A stretch of DNA of 64,000 nt from Pectobacterium sp. CFBP8739 (GCF_013449375.1 NZ_JACDRR010000010.1:248001-312000); one strand, 5' to 3'; shown: positions 28,347-39,024, counted from the first letter of the stretch. The notes: generated from the letters alone by a model not told the origin. Program-made: numbers and translations.

Positions 28347-30011
28347 TTATTTGTAGGCGGATTGGTGTACGCCTACCGCGCGGCCTGATGGATCATCCAG
28401 TTTTTTGAAAGATTCATCCCACTCAATCGCTTTAGCCGACGAACAGGCGACTGACGGACCGCCAGGCACGCATTCTGCTGCGCTGGGAACCGGGAACAAC
28501 TCTTCGAAGATTTCACGGTACAGATACGCTTCTTTAGAGCCTGGCGTGTTGTACGGGAAGCGGAAGCGTGCTGTCTCCAACTGCTGATCGGTAACCTGCT
28601 GAGCCGCGACTTCTTTCAGCGTATCAATCCAGCTGTAGCCTACGCCGTCAGAGAACTGTTCTTTCTGACGCCATGCCACGCTGTGCGGCAGATAGGATTC
28701 AAAGCACTCGCGCAGGATGTGTTTTTCCATCTTGCCGTTGCCACACATTTTGTCGCGTGGGTTGATGCGCATGGCGACATCGAGGAAGTTCTTGTCTAGG
28801 AACGGCACGCGAGCTTCCACACCCCAGGCAGACATCGCTTTGTTGGCGCGGGCGCAGTCATACTGGTGCAGTGCCAGCAGTTTACGCACGGTTTCTTCAT
28901 GCAGCTCTTTGGCGTTTGGCGCTTTGTGGAAATAGAGGTAACCGCCGAACACTTCGTCAGAACCTTCACCTGATAGCACCATCTTGATGCCCATTGCTTT
29001 GATTTTACGCGACATCAGGTACATCGGCGTTGAGGCGCGAATCGTGGTTACGTCATAGGTTTCGATGTGATAAATCACGTCGCGAATGGCATCCAGCCCT
29101 TCCTGCACGGTGAAATGAATTTCGTGGTGCACGGTGCCCAGATGGTCAGCCACTTCCTGCGCGGCTTTCAAATCTGGTGCGCCTTCCAAACCGACGGCGA
29201 AAGAGTGTAACTGAGGCCACCAGGCTTCGCTGCGCTCGTTGTCTTCTACGCGACGTGCGGCATATTTTTTGGTGATTGCAGAGATAACGGAAGAATCCAG
29301 ACCGCCAGAGAGCAACACGCCGTAAGGCACGTCAGACATCAGGTGGCTTTTCACCGCTTCTTCCAGCGCATCACGCAATGCTTCTTTATCCGTTTCGTTG
29401 TCTTTTACTGCGTCATAATCAAACCAGTCGCGCTGGTAATACTCGCGAATTTCTCCGTCTTTGCTCCACAGGTAGCTACCAGCCGGGAATTCTTTGATGG
29501 TGCGGCACACCGGCACCAGCGCTTTCATTTCAGAAGCGACGTAGAAGTTGCCGTGCTCATCGTAGCCCATATAGAGTGGGATGATGCCGAGGTGGTCACG
29601 GCCAATCAGGTAGGCGTCTTTTTTGCTGTCATACAGGGCAAAAGCAAACATGCCGCGCAGTTCATCCAGGAATTCTGGGCCTTTTTCCTGATACAGCGCC
29701 AGAATCACTTCGCAGTCGGAGCCAGTTTGGAACGCGTAACGGTCACCGTATTGCTGACGCAATGCCTGATGGTTATAAATTTCACCGTTAACGGCCAGAA
29801 TGTGGGTGCGCTCGGCGTTGTAAAGCGGCTGTGCGCCCGTATTGACGTCAACGATGGACAGACGTTCGTGAGCCAGAATTGCTTTATCGCTGGCATAAAC
29901 GCCGGACCAGTCTGGCCCGCGGTGACGCATTAAACGGGATAACTCCAGCGCTTTCTTACGCAGTTCAACAGGATCACTTTTCAGATCAAGCACACCAAAA
30001 ATAGAACACAT
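28347..30011 (-). CDS. asnB: Asparagine synthetase B, glutamine-hydrolysing
   Basis: AsnB makes asparagine from aspartate, ATP and glutamine. The N-terminal glutaminase nucleophile is Cys2 (MCSIFG), and the synthetase P-loop is LSGGLDSS. The 554-residue protein matches the E. coli length, including MRHRGPDWSG and the GEGSDEVFGGY motif. The ATG at 30011 is required because Cys2 must be exposed after Met removal. In E. coli umpH/nagD precedes it; here nagC is the direct upstream neighbour, 203 bases away. Confidence 0.97.
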   Translation of the reverse strand: MCSIFGVLDLKSDPVELRKKALELSRLMRHRGPDWSGVYASDKAILAHERLSIVDVNTGAQPLYNAERTHILAVNGEIYNHQALRQQYGDRYAFQTGSDCEVILALYQEKGPEFLDELRGMFAFALYDSKKDAYLIGRDHLGIIPLYMGYDEHGNFYVASEMKALVPVCRTIKEFPAGSYLWSKDGEIREYYQRDWFDYDAVKDNETDKEALRDALEEAVKSHLMSDVPYGVLLSGGLDSSVISAITKKYAARRVEDNERSEAWWPQLHSFAVGLEGAPDLKAAQEVADHLGTVHHEIHFTVQEGLDAIRDVIYHIETYDVTTIRASTPMYLMSRKIKAMGIKMVLSGEGSDEVFGGYLYFHKAPNAKELHEETVRKLLALHQYDCARANKAMSAWGVEARVPFLDKNFLDVAMRINPRDKMCGNGKMEKHILRECFESYLPHSVAWRQKEQFSDGVGYSWIDTLKEVAAQQVTDQQLETARFRFPYNTPGSKEAYLYREIFEELFPVPSAAECVPGGPSVACSSAKAIEWDESFKKLDDPSGRAVGVHQSAYK

Positions 30012-30214
30012 ACATGACTCCCAGTAATGACAGATTCGAACTCAGTGCCATTGATTTAGCATCAAAGTGCCATAGGAATTCAATATTATTTAATGAAAAA
30101 AGCCATTGATGTTGTGTTTCGTTAATTTATTCGATTTTTTGGTGTTGATTCGTCAAATTCCTGCACAGGAAAGGCCGGATTTTTAGGGATTACATAATCC
30201 GGCCAGAAAGAGAA

Positions 30215-31438
30215 TCAGGCATTTTCAAGCAATTGCTGTAGCAGCACGCCGTTTAGCATCGCCCGTTTGACCAAGGCAAACGCGCTGATAGCGGAAAGAT
30301 GGTTGAGGCTGGAGATCTCAATCGGCAGGTTATGACGAAATTCTTTCAGTACCTGCGTGTTGATACAGCGTTGAATCGCAGGGAGCAACGTTTTTTCTGC
30401 TTCGGTAATTTCACCGGCGATCACGACTTTCTGAGGGTTGAACAGGTTGATTGCGATGGACAGTGCTTTGCCCAGATTGAGCCCTGCCTGTTCGATAACT
30501 TCACGGGCGAGGGCATCGCCTCGATTTGCCGCTTTGCAAATGGCTGAAATTGTACAGCTATCGGTAGAAAGCTTGCTGGGGTAGCCTTGACCCAGCAGGT
30601 GTTGTACGCGTTGTTCAATCGCGGCGTTGGCGACGACGGTTTCCAGACAACCGAAATTACCGCAGTGGCAGCGATCGCCAAGTGGGTCGATCTGAATATG
30701 GCCGATCTCGCCTACGTTGCCGTTGCTGCCGAGAAATATTTGCCCGTTGACGAGAATACCCGCACCCGTACCCCGATGGACGCGCACCAGAATAGAGTCT
30801 TGCGCGTCGTGGGTAGCACCGAAATAGTGTTCTGCCAGCGCCAGACTGCGGATGTCGTGACCGACAAAGCTGGTAACGTTGAACTGGCGTTGCAAATTTT
30901 CGACCAATCGCCAGTTATCTACGCTGATGTGCGGCATATAGCGGACAATGCCCGCCACCGGATCAACCAGACCCGGCAGCACCACGGAGATCGCAATGAG
31001 TTCGCGAATGCGGCGCTGGTGGCTGGATATAAAGCTGCTAATCGCCTGAAAAATCTCGGCTTCAAGCGCCTCTTGTGTTTTCTCTTGCAGGTCATAGTGC
31101 ATTTCTTCCAGCACTTTTCCCTGCAAGTCGTACAGCGCAATGGTGGCATCGTAACGACCGAGCCGGACGGCGATAGAATGGAAAGGGCGGTTTTCGGTGA
31201 TAATCGAAATGGCGCGCCTGCCGCCGGTGGAAGCCTGCTGATCGACTTCTTTAATGAGCCCGCGATCCAGAAGTTGGCGGGTGATTTTTGTAACGCTGGC
31301 TGGCGCGAGCTGGCTCTGTTCTGCTATCTGAATGCGTGAGATTGGGCCTTGCTGGTCAATCAGGCGGTAAACCACCGCGCTGTTTAATTGCTTAACCAGA
31401 TCGACATTCCCTATCTGCGCCTGTCCGCCTGTGGTCAT
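30215..31438 (-). CDS. nagC: N-acetylglucosamine repressor (ROK family)
   Basis: NagC represses the nag genes and is induced by GlcNAc-6-phosphate. The N-terminal helix-turn-helix region is about residues 17-60 (RIQIAEQSQLAPASVTKITRQL). A ROK domain follows with the zinc-binding CHCGNFGCLE motif. The start MTTGGQAQIGNVDLVKQLN aligns with E. coli NagC, giving 407 residues. A GTG at 31498 would add 20 unconserved residues. It is downstream of nagA in the same direction. Confidence 0.95.
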   Translation of the reverse strand: MTTGGQAQIGNVDLVKQLNSAVVYRLIDQQGPISRIQIAEQSQLAPASVTKITRQLLDRGLIKEVDQQASTGGRRAISIITENRPFHSIAVRLGRYDATIALYDLQGKVLEEMHYDLQEKTQEALEAEIFQAISSFISSHQRRIRELIAISVVLPGLVDPVAGIVRYMPHISVDNWRLVENLQRQFNVTSFVGHDIRSLALAEHYFGATHDAQDSILVRVHRGTGAGILVNGQIFLGSNGNVGEIGHIQIDPLGDRCHCGNFGCLETVVANAAIEQRVQHLLGQGYPSKLSTDSCTISAICKAANRGDALAREVIEQAGLNLGKALSIAINLFNPQKVVIAGEITEAEKTLLPAIQRCINTQVLKEFRHNLPIEISSLNHLSAISAFALVKRAMLNGVLLQQLLENA

Positions 31439-31561
31439 GAAAAAGTTACTCGCTTCTTTAGGTATAAACGCAGATATCAATGCGTCGTCTTCGTCCACAT
31501 GGGGTAAACCTTGCTCGGTTTACTCCATGGATTTCCGCTTTACCCCAAGATGTTTTTCACT

Positions 31562-32707
31562 TTATCCCCAAACCGGGTTGCCGTTAACAAACGTCTTGAG
31601 AATGTGATAGTCACGGTCAAAAGCGGTCAGGTTGGCCACTTTACCGTTTTCAATACTGCCTAACTGTTTATCCACGCCGATGGCGCGCGCGGGGTAGAGC
31701 GTTGCCATCCGAATCGCTTCATCCAGCGCGATGCCCGCATGTTCGACGCTATTACGTACTGCTTCAATCATGGTCAGTGCCGAACCGCTCAGGGTGCCGT
31801 GTTCATCGACACAAATACCATCACGGTAGTATATGGTTTTACCAGCAAAAATGAATTGGTCAATATCCGCGCCGGCCGGTGCCGTCGCGTCAGTAACCAG
31901 CACCAGCTTATCGCCTTTGATGCGTTTACTGTTGCGAATATTGGCCCAGTCAACGTGTCGTCCATCCGCGATAATACCGCAATAGACTTCCGGGGCGTCG
32001 TAAATCGCGCCGACCAATCCGGGTTCGCGGCCGGTCAGATACGGCATGGCGTTGAACAGGTGGGTAGCGAAACGAATACCAGCGGCAAAGCCCAGCTTCG
32101 CCTGCTCCCAGGTGGCGTTGGAATGCCCAGCGGACACGATAATGCCCGCCGCTGTGAGCTGGCGGATAACCGACGGTTCGACTTCTTCCGGTGCCAGCGT
32201 GATTTTCGTAATGGCATCCGCATTGGCGCACAGGAAGTCGACGAGTTCCTGCGTTGGTTTGCGAATAAAGGCAGGGTCATGCGTGCCTTTCTTGAGTACA
32301 TTTAGCCACGGACCTTCGAGATGCAGCCCAAGCGCCTGATGCTGATTCTGCGCCAGCCAGTCTCTCATTACGCTGATGCTGTGCTTCATAAAGGCATCGC
32401 TGGAGGTAATCAGCGTAGGTAAAAAACTGGTACAGCCTGAACGCTCGTTCGCCTGCTGCATGATCTCCAGCGTCTTGACGGAGATCGTGTCCAGCGAGTC
32501 GTTGAACTGCACGCCGCCGCAGCCGTTCAACTGGAGATCGATAAACCCCGGAGCGAGGAACGCACTGCTCAGGTTGTGTTGTTCAATGCCGACAGGGAGC
32601 TCGGCAAGTGGGCAGACTCGCTCGATCAGCCCATCTGCAATCACCACGGCGTGATTATCCAGAATCTGATGGCCGGTGAAAATCCGGCAGTGGGTTAACG
32701 CGTACAT
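31562..32707 (-). CDS. nagA: N-acetylglucosamine-6-phosphate deacetylase
   Basis: NagA removes the acetyl group from GlcNAc-6-P. The amidohydrolase fold is marked by [13 protein letters not shown], the metal ligand Glu in HLEGPWLN, the SAGHSNAT histidine, FATHLFNAM and the catalytic Asp in [11 protein letters not shown] choose the second of two adjacent ATGs (32707), which has better spacing from GGGAG and gives 381 residues; the first at 32710 is equally possible. It lies 20 bases after nagB. Confidence 0.96.
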   Translation of the reverse strand: MYALTHCRIFTGHQILDNHAVVIADGLIERVCPLAELPVGIEQHNLSSAFLAPGFIDLQLNGCGGVQFNDSLDTISVKTLEIMQQANERSGCTSFLPTLITSSDAFMKHSISVMRDWLAQNQHQALGLHLEGPWLNVLKKGTHDPAFIRKPTQELVDFLCANADAITKITLAPEEVEPSVIRQLTAAGIIVSAGHSNATWEQAKLGFAAGIRFATHLFNAMPYLTGREPGLVGAIYDAPEVYCGIIADGRHVDWANIRNSKRIKGDKLVLVTDATAPAGADIDQFIFAGKTIYYRDGICVDEHGTLSGSALTMIEAVRNSVEHAGIALDEAIRMATLYPARAIGVDKQLGSIENGKVANLTAFDRDYHILKTFVNGNPVWG

Positions 32708-32726
32708 CATCGACTCCCGCGATCGG

Positions 32727-33527
32727 TTAGAGGTTTTTCATGCTTTCCGTTTCTAACTCACGGAAATATTTAACAGTTTTTACCTTCAGTTCCATTGTTG
32801 AAGGCTCGTCACAGACCATGATGGCTTTAGCGTGAAGTTGTAGACAGCTGATGGTCCACATATGGTTGACGTTGCCTTCTACCGCAGCCTGAAGCGCCAG
32901 TGCTTTGTTGCGCCCAGTCACCAGAATCATCACTTCTTCGGCATCCAGCAACGTACCGACGCCCACGGTCAGGGCAAATTTAGGCACCAGACTGACGTCC
33001 CCGCCGAAGAAACGGGAATTCGCGATACGGGTTTCTTCCGTCAATGTTTTGATGCGGGTGCGGGAAGCCAGAGAGGACGCGGGCTCATTGAAGGCGATAT
33101 GTCCATCATTACCCACGCCGCCCATGAAAAGATGAATTTTTCCGTAGGACTTTATTTTCTCTTCATAACGGCGACATTCTGCTGTGGTGTCTTCTGCGTT
33201 GCCGTTCAACAGATTAATGTTTTCACGGGGAATATCAACGTGATTGAAGAAATTCTGATGCATGAAGGTATGATAGCTTTCTGGATGGTCGGTCGGCAGG
33301 CCGACATATTCATCCATATTGAAGGTGACAACGTGTTTGAAGCTCACCAGACCGGCTTTGTGCATGGCGACCAGCGATTTGTAGGCCTCCAGCGGTGAGC
33401 TGCCCGTCGGCAATCCCAGAATGAAAGGGCGCTCTGCGCTGGGCTTGAAAGCGTTAATCTTCTCAACGATGTGGCGGGCGGCCCATTTTCCGACGTCGGC
33501 GGCGGTGGTTAAAGGTATGAGTCTCAT
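32727..33527 (-). CDS. nagB: Glucosamine-6-phosphate deaminase
   Basis: NagB converts glucosamine-6-P to fructose-6-P and ammonia. The 266 residues equal E. coli. Conserved segments are [23 protein letters not shown] with the catalytic Asp, and the [12 protein letters not shown] lid region with His and Glu of the active site. It is the first gene of nagBAC and is divergent from nagE, so the two units share a control region. Confidence 0.97.
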   Translation of the reverse strand: MRLIPLTTAADVGKWAARHIVEKINAFKPSAERPFILGLPTGSSPLEAYKSLVAMHKAGLVSFKHVVTFNMDEYVGLPTDHPESYHTFMHQNFFNHVDIPRENINLLNGNAEDTTAECRRYEEKIKSYGKIHLFMGGVGNDGHIAFNEPASSLASRTRIKTLTEETRIANSRFFGGDVSLVPKFALTVGVGTLLDAEEVMILVTGRNKALALQAAVEGNVNHMWTISCLQLHAKAIMVCDEPSTMELKVKTVKYFRELETESMKNL

Positions 33528-33876
33528 CAGCGCTCTCCTGATTTTTAAGTGGAATAAATTGCGTCAATCGCGCCAGCTGCGTTTTGTCTATGCATTAAAA
33601 TTAGTCTACTCCGTTTTTTTTAATCTTGAAATAAGTTGGGGTTTTATTCAGGTATAAACTTTTTGTATGCAGTTTTTTGGTGATTTTTATCACATAATTA
33701 CGGGGTTTAATTTGTGTAGCGAATTATTTTTTTTACACTCCCCCTAAGAACCACCGCTGCCATGTTTTCTCGACAATGACGTTTTCGACAGCGACGTTCT
33801 TCGGCAGTGAAATTTATTGGCAGGTTTGTTTGCCCCACAACATTTCATTTACCTCACAAAGGTAAGAGAGGGAAAA
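33528..33876. promoter_or_regulatory. nagB-nagE divergent control region with CRP site
   Basis: The 349-base region separates the deaminase and the transporter gene. A near-consensus CRP site, GGTGA-TTTTTA-TCACA, sits at 33679-33694. E. coli has a CRP site and two NagC operators in the same position. AT-rich half-sites (TTGAAATAA near 33624) resemble NagC boxes, but I could not place the operators with confidence. Confidence 0.6.
33679..33694. promoter_or_regulatory. CRP-binding site
   Basis: GGTGA-N6-TCACA matches TGTGA-N6-TCACA in 9 of 10 fixed positions. It lies between the divergent nagB and nagE genes, where CRP is known to activate both in E. coli. Confidence 0.68.
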
Positions 33877-35373
33877 GTGATTACTCTGAGCTATTTACAA
33901 AAAGTCGGCCGGGCATTGATGGTGCCTGTCGCGACGCTGCCTGCTGCCGCCATCCTGATGGGGATAGGTTACTGGATTGATCCGGTTGGCTGGGGAAGCG
34001 AGAACGCGTTGGCGGCACTTCTCATCAAATCGGGTGAGGCGATTATCGGGCATATGGCGGTGCTGTTTGCTGTCGGTGTCGCGTACGGCATGTCAAAAGA
34101 TAAAGATGGTGCGGCAGCATTGACCGGTTTTGTCGGCTATCTGGTGCTGACCACGTTGTGTTCACCGGCTGTTGTTGCCATGATCCAACGGATCCCTGTT
34201 GAACAGGTGCCCGCTGCGTTTGGCAAGATTGAAAACCAGTTCATCGGGATTCTGGTTGGTGTGATGTCGGCCGAACTGTATAACCGCTTCAGCCAGGTTG
34301 AACTGCCTAAGGCGCTGTCGTTCTTCAGCGGACGCCGTTTGGTCCCGATTCTGGTTTCTTTCCTGATGATTCTGGTGGCGTTCATTTTAATGTACGTTTG
34401 GCCGGTGATTTACAATGCGCTGGTGTCATTCGGTGAACATATTCAACAGATGGGATCGATTGGTGCCGGGGTTTATGCCTTCTTTAACCGCTTGCTGATT
34501 CCTGTTGGGCTGCACCACGCGCTGAACTCCGTGTTCTGGTTCGATGTTGCGGGCATCAACGATATTCCTAACTTCCTGGCTGGCCAGCAATCTATTGATT
34601 CAGGCAAAGCCGTGGTGGGGATCACCGGACGTTATCAGGCGGGCTTCTTCCCGATTATGATGTTCGGCCTGCCCGGAGCGGCACTGGCGATTTATCACTG
34701 TGCCCGCCCTGAGAACAAAAGCAAAGTGGCCGGAATTATGCTGGCGGCGGCATTTGCCTCCTTCTTCACAGGGATCACCGAGCCGCTGGAGTTTTCCTTC
34801 ATGTTTGTGGCGCCGGTGCTGTATTTCCTGCATGCGCTGCTGACCGGTTTTTCTGTGTTTATCGCTGCCAGTATGCATTGGATTGCCGGCTTTGGCTTCA
34901 GTGCGGGTCTGGTGGACATGGTGCTGTCCTCGCGTAACCCGCTGGCCACCCAGTGGTACATGCTGCTTGTTCAGGGACTGGCATTCTTTGTCATTTACTA
35001 TGTGGTGTTCCGCTTTACCATCACGCGCTTCAACCTGTTAACGCCGGGGCGTGAGCTGGCCGTGAGCGGTAGCGAAGCTGATGGATATGATGTGAGTACC
35101 GAGTCTGCGGATGAGAAATCAGGTGATGCAACGTCACTGGCGCGGGGTTACTTGCAGGCACTGGGTGGGAAAGACAATCTGCTCGGTATTGATGCCTGTA
35201 TCACGCGTCTGCGTTTGAACGTGGCGGATTCTTCTCTAGTTGACGATGCACAGGCGAAGCGTCTTGGTGCGGCGGGCGTTATTCGGCTGAATAAGCAAAG
35301 CGTACAGATTGTTGTGGGTACGCAGGCTGAATCGATAGCGAGCGCACTGAAAGCGGAGCAGAGTAAGGCGTAA
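33877..35373 (+). CDS. nagE: PTS N-acetylglucosamine transporter, IICB subunit (no IIA domain)
   Basis: Imports and phosphorylates GlcNAc. The protein has a membrane IIC domain of about ten helices (residues 1-395, with PVATLPAAAILMG and the conserved TGITEPLEF motif) and a C-terminal IIB domain with the phosphorylated cysteine in IDACITRLRL. It ends there at 498 residues. E. coli NagE (648 residues) carries a further IIA domain that is absent here, so phosphate must come from a separate IIA, probably IIA-Glc (Crr). I start at GTG 33877 with AGAGGG upstream; a TTG at 33817 is unlikely. Confidence 0.9.
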   Translation: MITLSYLQKVGRALMVPVATLPAAAILMGIGYWIDPVGWGSENALAALLIKSGEAIIGHMAVLFAVGVAYGMSKDKDGAAALTGFVGYLVLTTLCSPAVVAMIQRIPVEQVPAAFGKIENQFIGILVGVMSAELYNRFSQVELPKALSFFSGRRLVPILVSFLMILVAFILMYVWPVIYNALVSFGEHIQQMGSIGAGVYAFFNRLLIPVGLHHALNSVFWFDVAGINDIPNFLAGQQSIDSGKAVVGITGRYQAGFFPIMMFGLPGAALAIYHCARPENKSKVAGIMLAAAFASFFTGITEPLEFSFMFVAPVLYFLHALLTGFSVFIAASMHWIAGFGFSAGLVDMVLSSRNPLATQWYMLLVQGLAFFVIYYVVFRFTITRFNLLTPGRELAVSGSEADGYDVSTESADEKSGDATSLARGYLQALGGKDNLLGIDACITRLRLNVADSSLVDDAQAKRLGAAGVIRLNKQSVQIVVGTQAESIASALKAEQSKA

Positions 35374-35404
35374 CATAACGGCGCTATGCTGATGAAATTG
35401 ATAG

Positions 35405-35433
35405 GGCGAGATAGTAATCTCGCCTTTTTTTTT
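35405..35433 (+). terminator. Terminator downstream of nagE
   Basis: An 8-bp stem GGCGAGAT/ATCTCGCC with a 4-base loop is followed by nine T residues. Confidence 0.92.
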
Positions 35434-35529
35434 CGTTATGAATAATTAAATGAAACTAACGGTTGTTTCCCAGCGTAGCTTGTTGGATCATTGTTGGTTA
35501 TACGTCGTTTTAGCATTGAGGAATGAAGA

Positions 35530-37188
35530 ATGAGTGAGGCTGAAGCCCGCCCAACCAACTTTATCCGTCAGATTATCGATGAAGATCTGGCGTCCGGTAA
35601 GCATGACCATATTCAGACGCGTTTCCCGCCGGAGCCGAATGGCTATCTGCATATTGGGCATGCCAAGTCTATTTGCCTGAATTTTGGTATCGCGCGTGAC
35701 TATCAGGGGCAATGCAACCTGCGTTTTGACGACACCAACCCGGTAAAAGAAGATATCGAGTACGTTGAGTCGATCAAACGTGACGTCGAGTGGTTGGGCT
35801 TTTCATGGAGCGGCGACGTTCGCTATTCTTCTGATTATTTCGATCAACTGCATGCGTATGCGGTTGAGCTGATCGGTAAAGGGCTGGCTTACGTTGATGA
35901 ACTGACGCCCGAGCAGATCCGTGAATACCGTGGTACGTTGACGGCACCGGGCAAGAACAGCCCTTACCGCGACCGTACCGTGCAAGAAAACCTGACGCTA
36001 TTTGAAAAAATGCGCAACGGCGGGTTTGCGGAAGGTACGGCCTGCCTGCGTGCAAAAATCGATATGGCATCGTCCTTTATCGTGATGCGCGATCCAGTGT
36101 TGTATCGTATTAAATTTGCCGACCACCACCAGACGGGCAATAAGTGGTGCATCTACCCGATGTATGACTTCACCCACTGCATCTCCGATGCGCTGGAAGG
36201 GATCACGCATTCACTGTGTACGCTGGAATTCCAGGATAACCGCCGCCTGTACGACTGGGTGTTGGACAACATTACGATTCCTTGCCATCCACGTCAGTAC
36301 GAATTCTCTCGCCTCAACCTCGAATACGCGATTATGTCCAAGCGTAAGCTGAATCAGTTGGTGGTGGAAAATGTCGTTGAAGGATGGGACGATCCGCGTA
36401 TGCCGACCATTTCTGGCCTGCGCCGTCGTGGTTATAGCGCAGCTTCTATCCGTGAATTTTGCGTGCGCATCGGCGTGACGAAACAGGATAACAACGTGGA
36501 AATGGCTGCGCTTGAATCCTGTATCCGCGACGATCTGAATGAGAACGCCCCGCGTGCGATGGCGGTGCTGGATCCGGTCAAAGTCGTGATTGAGAATCTG
36601 CCAGTTGAGCACGAAGAATTTGTCGCGATGCCAAACCATCCGAACAAGCCGGAAATGGGATCACGTCAGGTCGCATTTAGCCGTGAGGTTTATATCGATC
36701 GCGCAGATTTCCGCGAAGAAGCCAACAAACAGTACAAGCGTCTGGTGTTGGGTAAAGAGGTTCGTCTGCGTAATGCCTATGTGATCAAAGCCGATCGCAT
36801 TGAGAAAGACGAGCAGGGCACAATCACCACGATTTACTGTAGCTATGATGCAGAAACACTGAGCAAAGATCCGGCTGATGGCCGTAAAGTGAAAGGCGTG
36901 ATTCACTGGGTTTCTGCGGCACACGCCGTACCCGCAGAATTCCGTTTGTACGATCGTCTGTTCAGTGTGGCAAACCCTGGCGCGGCAGAGGACTTCCTGT
37001 CGACGATTAACCCAGACTCACTGAAGATTACGCAAGGTTTTGTCGAAGCGAGCCTGGCGCAAGCAGAAGCAGAGAAAGCGTATCAGTTTGAGCGTGAAGG
37101 TTACTTCTGCGCCGATCGTGTTTACTCCAGTGCAGAGCATCTGGTGTTTAACCGTACGGTTGGGCTGCGCGATACCTGGGTAGGCTAA
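35530..37188 (+). CDS. glnS: Glutaminyl-tRNA synthetase
   Basis: Class Ib synthetase charging tRNA-Gln, whose three genes lie 8 kb away. The HIGH motif is [10 protein letters not shown] and the KMSKS equivalent is IMSKRKL. The two C-terminal beta-barrels that read the anticodon follow. The 552 residues are two fewer than E. coli. The start [20 protein letters not shown] is supported by AGGAATGAAG. It is monocistronic, with terminators on both sides. Confidence 0.98.
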   Translation: MSEAEARPTNFIRQIIDEDLASGKHDHIQTRFPPEPNGYLHIGHAKSICLNFGIARDYQGQCNLRFDDTNPVKEDIEYVESIKRDVEWLGFSWSGDVRYSSDYFDQLHAYAVELIGKGLAYVDELTPEQIREYRGTLTAPGKNSPYRDRTVQENLTLFEKMRNGGFAEGTACLRAKIDMASSFIVMRDPVLYRIKFADHHQTGNKWCIYPMYDFTHCISDALEGITHSLCTLEFQDNRRLYDWVLDNITIPCHPRQYEFSRLNLEYAIMSKRKLNQLVVENVVEGWDDPRMPTISGLRRRGYSAASIREFCVRIGVTKQDNNVEMAALESCIRDDLNENAPRAMAVLDPVKVVIENLPVEHEEFVAMPNHPNKPEMGSRQVAFSREVYIDRADFREEANKQYKRLVLGKEVRLRNAYVIKADRIEKDEQGTITTIYCSYDAETLSKDPADGRKVKGVIHWVSAAHAVPAEFRLYDRLFSVANPGAAEDFLSTINPDSLKITQGFVEASLAQAEAEKAYQFEREGYFCADRVYSSAEHLVFNRTVGLRDTWVG

Positions 37189-37207
37189 GGCAGACTGGAA
37201 AGAAGAC

Positions 37208-37240
37208 AAAAATAAAACCGCCTCGGCGGTTTTATTTTTT
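37208..37240. terminator. Bidirectional terminator between glnS and fur
   Basis: The stem AAAACCGCC/GGCGGTTTT with a 2-base loop is flanked by T runs on both strands. It serves the convergent glnS and fur genes. Confidence 0.9.
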
Positions 37241-37252
37241 TATGCGGTCGAT

Positions 37253-37702
37253 TTATCGTGTGGAATCGTGCAGGGTTTCATCCTCGCGGCAATCCCCTTC
37301 ACTGCAATGCCCGTAGAGATACAAACTGTGGTTGGTCAGTTTAATGCCGTGTCTTTCTGCGATCTCGCGTTGGCGTGCTTCGATAGACTCATCGCGAAAT
37401 TCAATGACTTTGCCACAGTCTAGGCAAATTAAGTGATCGTGATGATGCTGCTGCGTCAGCTCAAAGACGGATTTCCCACCTTCGAAGTTATGACGGGTTA
37501 CGATGCCCGCATCATCAAACTGGTTGAGTACGCGATAGACGGTAGCAAGACCAATCTCTTCGCCCATATCAATCAGTCTCTTATATAAATCTTCCGCACT
37601 GACGTGGTGACAGACAGGATCCTGTAACACTTCCAGAATTTTCAATCTTGGAAGAGTGACTTTCAGGCCGGCCTTCTTTAATGCGGTATTGTTGTCAGTC
37701 AT
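37253..37702 (-). CDS. fur: Ferric uptake regulator Fur
   Basis: Fur represses iron-uptake genes when bound to ferrous iron. The 149-residue protein has the winged-helix domain (residues 1-83), the metal-site segment QHHHDHLICLDCGKVIEF and a further CREDE-type cysteine pair near the C-terminus. It is about 85% like E. coli Fur by eye. It follows fldA on the same strand, as in E. coli, but has its own promoter. I found no uof-type leader peptide in the leader. Confidence 0.97.
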   Translation of the reverse strand: MTDNNTALKKAGLKVTLPRLKILEVLQDPVCHHVSAEDLYKRLIDMGEEIGLATVYRVLNQFDDAGIVTRHNFEGGKSVFELTQQHHHDHLICLDCGKVIEFRDESIEARQREIAERHGIKLTNHSLYLYGHCSEGDCREDETLHDSTR

Positions 37703-38033
37703 GCGGGTTTAGTCCTGTTGCTTACTTATCAATGGAGGCTGCCTAGCCTATGACATCGGTCGGCGCAAAAAAATGTAATAGCGTCCCAATTATAGAACCG
37801 CACATACAAAATGAAAACAAGGGAATGTTAACAATATTGTCCCCATTCACACTACGGGCATACAACGCAATCCGTTGTTGGTGAATGGAGGAAATGGTGA
37901 AGCACGTATAAAACCGATGGGATTATTGTACAGGTTTACGGATAGAAGTTAAAAAAATGTGTCAATTATTATGAAAGGTTTTGCCTATCAATGTTGTTTT
38001 GGCTCTGATAGGGACTATCAGAGCCAACTTGGC
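37703..38033. other. fldA-fur intergenic region (331 bp)
   Basis: It holds the fur promoter near its left end. A strong inverted pair after the fldA stop, GGCTCTGATAG/CTATCAGAGCC (38000-38021), lacks a T run and so looks like a mRNA 3' hairpin more than a classic terminator. No gene is supported. Confidence 0.55.
37789..37817 (-). promoter_or_regulatory. fur: Predicted fur promoter
   Basis: On the minus strand TATAAT (37789-37794) lies 17 bases after TTTTCA (37812-37817). The -10 is perfect and the -35 matches 4 of 6. The leader to the fur ATG would be about 80 bases. No convincing Fur box overlaps it. Confidence 0.55.
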
Positions 38034-38561
38034 TTAGCCAACCAGCTCTTTCAGGCTCAGTTCATCGCTGATCTGTTTGACCCACGCGGTGACGCGCTCG
38101 CTGGTCAGTTCAGGCTGACGGTCTTCATCAATAGCCAGACCGATGAAGTGATTGTCGTCGGCGAGCCCTTTAGAGGCTTCAAAGTAATAGCCCTCAGTTG
38201 ACCAGTGGCCGACAATCGTCGCGCCGCGAGGCTCAATAATGTCACGAATGGTGCCCATGGCATCGCAGAAGTATTCCGCATAGTCTTCCTGATCGCCGCA
38301 GCCAAACAGGGCAACCAGTTTTCCCGTGAAATCAATTTCTTCCAGCGAAGGGAAAAAGTCATCCCAATCGCACTGAGCTTCACCGTAATACCAGGTGGGA
38401 ATACCCAGCAGCAGGATATCGAAACTTTCGAGGTCTTCTTTGCTGCTTTTGGCGATGTCATGAACATCAGCAACGTTAGTACCTAACTGTTGTTGGATCG
38501 TTTTGGCGATGTTTTCAGTGTTACCAGTATCACTGCCAAAGAATATTCCGATGAGTGCCAT
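38034..38561 (-). CDS. fldA: Flavodoxin 1
   Basis: FMN-containing electron carrier needed by radical-SAM enzymes such as LipA, MiaB and biotin synthase. The start MALIGIFFGSDTGNTENIAK, with GAGG upstream, gives 175 residues, one fewer than E. coli. An upstream ATG at 38612 adds 17 unconserved residues. The phosphate loop is SDTGNTEN, and the FMN loops PTWYYGE and GDQEDYAEYFCD are present. Confidence 0.96.
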   Translation of the reverse strand: MALIGIFFGSDTGNTENIAKTIQQQLGTNVADVHDIAKSSKEDLESFDILLLGIPTWYYGEAQCDWDDFFPSLEEIDFTGKLVALFGCGDQEDYAEYFCDAMGTIRDIIEPRGATIVGHWSTEGYYFEASKGLADDNHFIGLAIDEDRQPELTSERVTAWVKQISDELSLKELVG

Positions 38562-39024
38562 GAATTGAATAACCTCTTGATTCCTAATGGTATGGTGTAA
38601 TGTTTCACCCACTTATCTGTTAATAATAACAGACACTCACATCAGGAGAAACTCGTATCGGTAAGGAGGCGTAAATCAAAGGCGTATGAAATGTAGAGGG
38701 GAGTAAAAGAAACGAAACGCATCTCTGTCGGCGCTAAATTCCCCATAATGAATGGGGATTATGGTATCGTCTGGGACTAAACGCTCATCTCCTTAATATC
38801 TTTCTGGGTATTTATTTGTAACAGCGTTTCATTTTTTATGAATGTTCTTTTTGTTTTTATAATTGATTCCGATTGTAATTAAAAGCTGGCTTCTTTTTGT
38901 AAGAAATAAAAGTCACCTCACTGTACGTTACTCTTCGTGAGAATTAAAATGCATACAAAAGATAATATTTTAATCAAATTGATAGTCTGTAATTTTCTCG
39001 AGAATATTTCCAATGAATAGGAAT

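Noticed and set aside
37703-37790. uof leader peptide upstream of fur
   Set aside because: No reading frame with a start and ribosome site overlapping the fur start was found in the leader.
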